In this document: in pieces, positions 5,789-8,306 of the stretch | Position numbering within the stretch: position 1 is the stretch's first letter | Layout of the letters: each line of letters starts with the position of its first letter | Source of the DNA: Moraxellaceae bacterium UBA2477 | Lineage (GTDB): Bacteria > Pseudomonadota > Gammaproteobacteria > Pseudomonadales > Moraxellaceae | Direction: 5' to 3' | Length of the DNA: 8,306 nt | Assembly (NCBI GenBank): GCA_002342025.1 | Contig: DDPD01000036.1 | Coordinates: 1 to 8,306, forward strand | Notes under the pieces: model-generated | The model's database searches: none | Told to the model about the DNA's origin: nothing | The model's input: the letters and a program-made list of their open reading frames with translations, nothing else | Position numbers and translations under genes: made by a program

Positions 5789-5818
5789 AAAAAAACCGGC
5801 GCATGCGCCGGTTTTTTT
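5789..5818. terminator. Perfect palindromic bidirectional terminator
   Basis: A 30-bp perfect palindrome: seven A, the GC core CCGGCG, a CATG loop, the core CGCCGG, then seven T. It folds identically on both strands with a U-run after the hairpin each way. It lies 39 bases after the FKBP stop and 46 bases beyond the thiolase stop, so it should end both convergent transcripts. Confidence 0.95.
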
Positions 5819-5864
5819 ATGCGTTCGTTATGCAGCGCCACCGTTAGGCGACGCTGCAAACTCA

Positions 5865-7142
5865 TCAACGCTCGATGATAGCAACCACACCCTGACCACC
5901 AGCGGCACAGACAGAGATCAGGCCACGGCCCGAACCCTTCTCGCTGAGAATCTTGGCGAGCGTGGCCACAATACGACCACCGGTTGCCGCGAAGGGGTGA
6001 CCTGCAGCCAGCGATGAGCCGTTAACATTGAGCTTGCTGCGATCAATCGAACCCAGAGGCGCATCCAGACCCAGACGCTCTTTGCAGAACGTGGGATCTT
6101 CCCAAGCCTTCAGTGTCGACAGGACCTGCGAAGCAAAGGCTTCGTGGATTTCGTAGTAGTCGAAATCCTGCAGGGTCAGACCACGACGAGCCAACAGACG
6201 TGGCACAGCATAAGCTGGCGCCATTAGCAGGCCTTCTTTCGCATGAACGAAATCGATAGAAGCCACTTCGCCATCAATGAAGTAAGCCAGGATAGGCAGG
6301 TTGTTGGCGTTAGCCCATTCTTCCGATGCCAACAGCACTACCGATGCGCCGTCTGTTAACGGGGTGGAGTTAGCGGCCGTCATGGTGCCGGTTTCACGAT
6401 CACCGAAACAAGGCTTGAGGGTGGCCAGCTTTTCCAAGCTCGCTTCGGGGCGCAGGTTCTGGTCGCGCTTGAGTCCGAGGTATGGCGTGATGAGGTCATT
6501 GAAGAAACCCCGCTCGTAAGCAGCCGCCAGCTTCTGATGGCTAGCAATAGCCAACTTATCTTGCTCTTCACGTGGGATCTGCCATTCAGCAGCAGTAATG
6601 GCTGCATGGTCGCCCATGGCCAGACCCGTACGAGGCTCACCGTTACGTGGGAAAGAAGGAATGAAATGCTTAGGACGCAGCTTACTGGCAGCCTTCAGAC
6701 GGTCAGCAGGTGTCTTGGAGCGATTGATTTCAAGCAATACACCGCGCAGGCCATCACTCAGTGCCATAGGCGCATCGGATGTGGTGTCCACACCACCGGC
6801 GATGCCGGAGTCGATTTGACCGAGGGCGATTTTGTTAGCCACCAAAATAGCGGCTTCCAAGCCGGTGCCGCAGGCTTGCTGAATGTCATAAGCTGTAGTC
6901 TGAGGATCGAGCTTGGTGCTCAGAACACATTCGCGCGTCAGGTTGAAGTCACGGCTGTGCTTGAGCACGGCACCGGCAACCACTTCACCAATGCGCTTGC
7001 CACCCAGGTTGCAGCGATCGACCAGACCGTCTAATGCGGCAGTCAACATGTCTTGGTTTGAAGCAGTGGCGTACACGCTGTTGGAGCGTGCGAATGGAAT
7101 ACGGTTGGCGCCGACAATGGCGACACGACGGATGGTGGTCAT
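5865..7142 (-). CDS. Acetyl-CoA C-acyltransferase (FadI-like thiolase)
   Basis: Thiolase acting on 3-ketoacyl-CoA: it either cleaves it with CoA (beta-oxidation) or condenses acyl-CoA units. The 425 residues contain the nucleophile Cys91 in QQACGTGLEAA, the NSTPLTDGAS signature (258-267), His333 in EIHEAFA, His382 in GHPFAATGGR, and the second catalytic Cys412 in VCAAGGQG. The long loop around residues 125-175, with LKAASKLRPKHF, resembles E. coli FadI more than short-chain PhaA thiolases. AGGAG lies 6 bases before the ATG. No fadJ or fadB partner is adjacent. Instead the gene diverges from a FabG4-type reductase, a pairing I recall from other gammaproteobacteria. The partner suggests shared 3-ketoacyl-CoA chemistry. 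Thiolase identity is secure; chain-length preference and direction are unknown. Confidence 0.93.
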   Translation of the reverse strand: MTTIRRVAIVGANRIPFARSNSVYATASNQDMLTAALDGLVDRCNLGGKRIGEVVAGAVLKHSRDFNLTRECVLSTKLDPQTTAYDIQQACGTGLEAAILVANKIALGQIDSGIAGGVDTTSDAPMALSDGLRGVLLEINRSKTPADRLKAASKLRPKHFIPSFPRNGEPRTGLAMGDHAAITAAEWQIPREEQDKLAIASHQKLAAAYERGFFNDLITPYLGLKRDQNLRPEASLEKLATLKPCFGDRETGTMTAANSTPLTDGASVVLLASEEWANANNLPILAYFIDGEVASIDFVHAKEGLLMAPAYAVPRLLARRGLTLQDFDYYEIHEAFASQVLSTLKAWEDPTFCKERLGLDAPLGSIDRSKLNVNGSSLAAGHPFAATGGRIVATLAKILSEKGSGRGLISVCAAGGQGVVAIIER

Positions 7143-7428
7143 GTGAAACTCCTGTTGATTACCCCTGCCACGCTAGCACAAGCGTTGAACAGGTCATTGG
7201 CCGAAATGCAGTAAATGCATCGGCAACCGGCAAACTCTGTTGCCATTGCCTTTGTTAGTCTGCGTCGGCGGCATGTTAACGATTTGTTGCGCGCGCGTCA
7301 GTACTCGCCAATTTCCTTCGAATTGTCTAGTCTCCGCACTTCTGCGGCCCGATGCCGTCAAAATCTTCCGACTTGTGTCGCTTTTCGCGACAAAGTCTTG
7401 GCTGTTTTACCTGTGAGAGGACCTCGTC
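7143..7428. other. Divergent thiolase-reductase control region
   Basis: These 286 bases contain no gene I can support. They hold ribosome sites at both ends (AGGAG for the thiolase at 7149-7153, minus; GAGG for the reductase at 7417-7420, plus). There is a repeat cluster at 7200-7224 and a short inverted repeat TGTCGC/GCGACA (7376-7381 and 7387-7392) just upstream of the reductase. I found no convincing -35/-10 pair in either direction. A fatty-acid-responsive repressor would fit the gene content, but I see no clear FadR or PsrA site. Confidence 0.5.
7200..7224. repeat. Direct and inverted repeat cluster upstream of the thiolase
   Basis: AAATGCA occurs twice, nine bases apart (7204-7210 and 7213-7219). 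The outer arms GCCGA (7200-7204) and TCGGC (7220-7224) are inverted, and TGCA (7207-7210) faces TGCA (7216-7219), giving an imperfect palindrome with a two-base offset. The centre is about 70 bases upstream of the thiolase ATG, a plausible operator position, though no regulator is recognised. Confidence 0.4.
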
Positions 7429-8306
7429 ATGAGCGATCGTTATATTGATTTTGTGAACTCCCCGCTGGGCCAATTGCTGGCCAAGAACTTAGGTTTGCCT
7501 GCGCCACTGGCTTTGGATCGCTTCAAGCCAGAAGCGCCTGTTGTTAAAGGTGCCGTTCTGGTGGGCGCGGCCGCGGGCAGCGAACTCACTGCCGCCATCA
7601 CGCAAGTGCTGGCGAACATCAAGGCAGAGGTATTTGCAGCGGCTGATAGCGCCGTTCATGGTCTCGCCTCCAGCGCTGGCCTGACCACCGTGTCCTATGC
7701 GCCCAGCGCAGAAGATGGTCAGAAATTCAAAGCCCTGGTCTTTGATGCGTCCGGCATTACTCGCTCCGACGACCTCATTGCCCTGCACAGTTTCTTCAGC
7801 CCCGTGATTCGCAAGCTCGCCAACTCGGCGCGCATCATTGTTATTGGTCGCACACCAGAACTCTGCGATAACCCCAAGCACGCCACTGCCCAGCGCGCCC
7901 TCGAAGGCTTTACCCGTGCCATCGGTAAAGAAGCTAAAAAGGGTGCTACCGCTCAGGTTGTGTATGTCGCTCCCGGTGCAGAAGCCGGTTTGGAATCGAC
8001 CCTGCGTTTCTACATCTCGCCAAAGTCGGCCTACGTGTCTGGCCAAGTCGTGCGTATTGCTGCCACTGGCATCGCTGGCGAAACTCCGGATTGGAACAAG
8101 CCACTGGCTGGCAAAGTTGCCCTCGTTACCGGCGCCTCGCGCGGTATTGGCGAGGCCATTGCACAAACCTTGGCGCGTGATGGCGCTCACGTAATCTGCC
8201 TTGACGTACCCCAGCAAGAAGCCGACCTGAACAAGGTTGCCGGTGAAATTGGTGGTTCAGTTCTAGCCTTGGACATCACGTCGGCCGAAGCGCCAGCCAG
8301 CATTGC
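7429..8306 (+). CDS. Two-domain 3-oxoacyl reductase (FabG4-like SDR), 3' end cut by window edge
   Basis: Short-chain dehydrogenase/reductase expected to reduce 3-oxoacyl-ACP or -CoA to the 3-hydroxy form with NAD(P)H. The 292 visible residues comprise an N-terminal Rossmann-like domain (about 1-215) and the start of a classical SDR domain with the cofactor motif TGASRGIGEAIA from residue 234. The full protein should be about 450 residues, like Mycobacterium FabG4. The N-terminal half keeps the SDR-like helix ALEGFTRAIGKEAK, but the expected Tyr-x3-Lys is His151-x3-Gln155, so only the C-terminal half is likely catalytic. The opening LGLPAPLALDRFKP is typical of this subfamily as I recall it. 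GAGG lies 8 bases before the ATG. It diverges from the thiolase. The active-site Ser-Tyr-Lys of the second domain falls outside the window. The symbol fabG is often applied, but this is not the essential FabG of fatty-acid synthesis. Confidence 0.9.
   Translation, partial: MSDRYIDFVNSPLGQLLAKNLGLPAPLALDRFKPEAPVVKGAVLVGAAAGSELTAAITQVLANIKAEVFAAADSAVHGLASSAGLTTVSYAPSAEDGQKFKALVFDASGITRSDDLIALHSFFSPVIRKLANSARIIVIGRTPELCDNPKHATAQRALEGFTRAIGKEAKKGATAQVVYVAPGAEAGLESTLRFYISPKSAYVSGQVVRIAATGIAGETPDWNKPLAGKVALVTGASRGIGEAIAQTLARDGAHVICLDVPQQEADLNKVAGEIGGSVLALDITSAEAPASI

Noticed and set aside
6537..7034. Plus-strand open frame of about 165 codons opposite the thiolase
   Set aside because: Lies entirely within the thiolase gene, whose motifs are all intact; no independent support.
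7489..8217. Minus-strand open frame of about 242 codons opposite the reductase gene
   Set aside because: Antisense shadow of a well-supported SDR gene with intact domains.

Overview
The window looks like chromosomal core DNA from a gammaproteobacterium. Evidence for this is the sdhC-sdhD-sdhA order divergent from a hexameric-type citrate synthase gene, the bfd-bfr iron pair, the E. coli/Pseudomonas-like protein sequences, and a moderately GC-rich coding style. The gltA/sdh head-to-head arrangement resembles Pseudomonas and its relatives (established knowledge), but no species can be named from sequence alone. I see no insertion sequences, phage genes, CRISPR arrays, tRNA or rRNA.

Layout. Positions 1-1546 (minus) hold the start of the succinate dehydrogenase operon: sdhC, sdhD and the first 259 codons of sdhA, which runs off the left edge. 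A regulatory gap of about 320 bases follows, with a candidate promoter for each direction and two inverted repeats. Citrate synthase gltA (plus) comes next and ends at a strong bidirectional hairpin. Convergent to it is a bfd-bfr operon (minus; iron-storage bacterioferritin and its [2Fe-2S] release ferredoxin), whose promoter spacer contains a Fur-box-like palindrome. Divergent from bfd are a beta-hydroxyacid dehydrogenase of the 3-hydroxyisobutyrate dehydrogenase family and a lipoprotein FKBP-type prolyl isomerase (both plus), closed by a second palindromic terminator. On the right, a FadI-like thiolase (minus) and a two-domain FabG4-type 3-oxoacyl reductase (plus, cut by the right edge) diverge from a promoter region of 286 bases.

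How they fit together. GltA and SdhCDA are TCA-cycle enzymes sharing a control region. Bfr and Bfd store and release iron. The thiolase and the reductase both handle 3-ketoacyl thioesters and probably form a fatty-acid or acyl-CoA module.

I do not see a clearly undescribed system. The points most worth a second look are the Fur-like operator placed exactly in the bfd promoter, a bacterioferritin with Thr where the ferroxidase ligand Glu127 is expected, the catalytically dead SDR-like N-terminal half of the reductase, and the unexplained inverted and direct repeats in the two divergent control regions.
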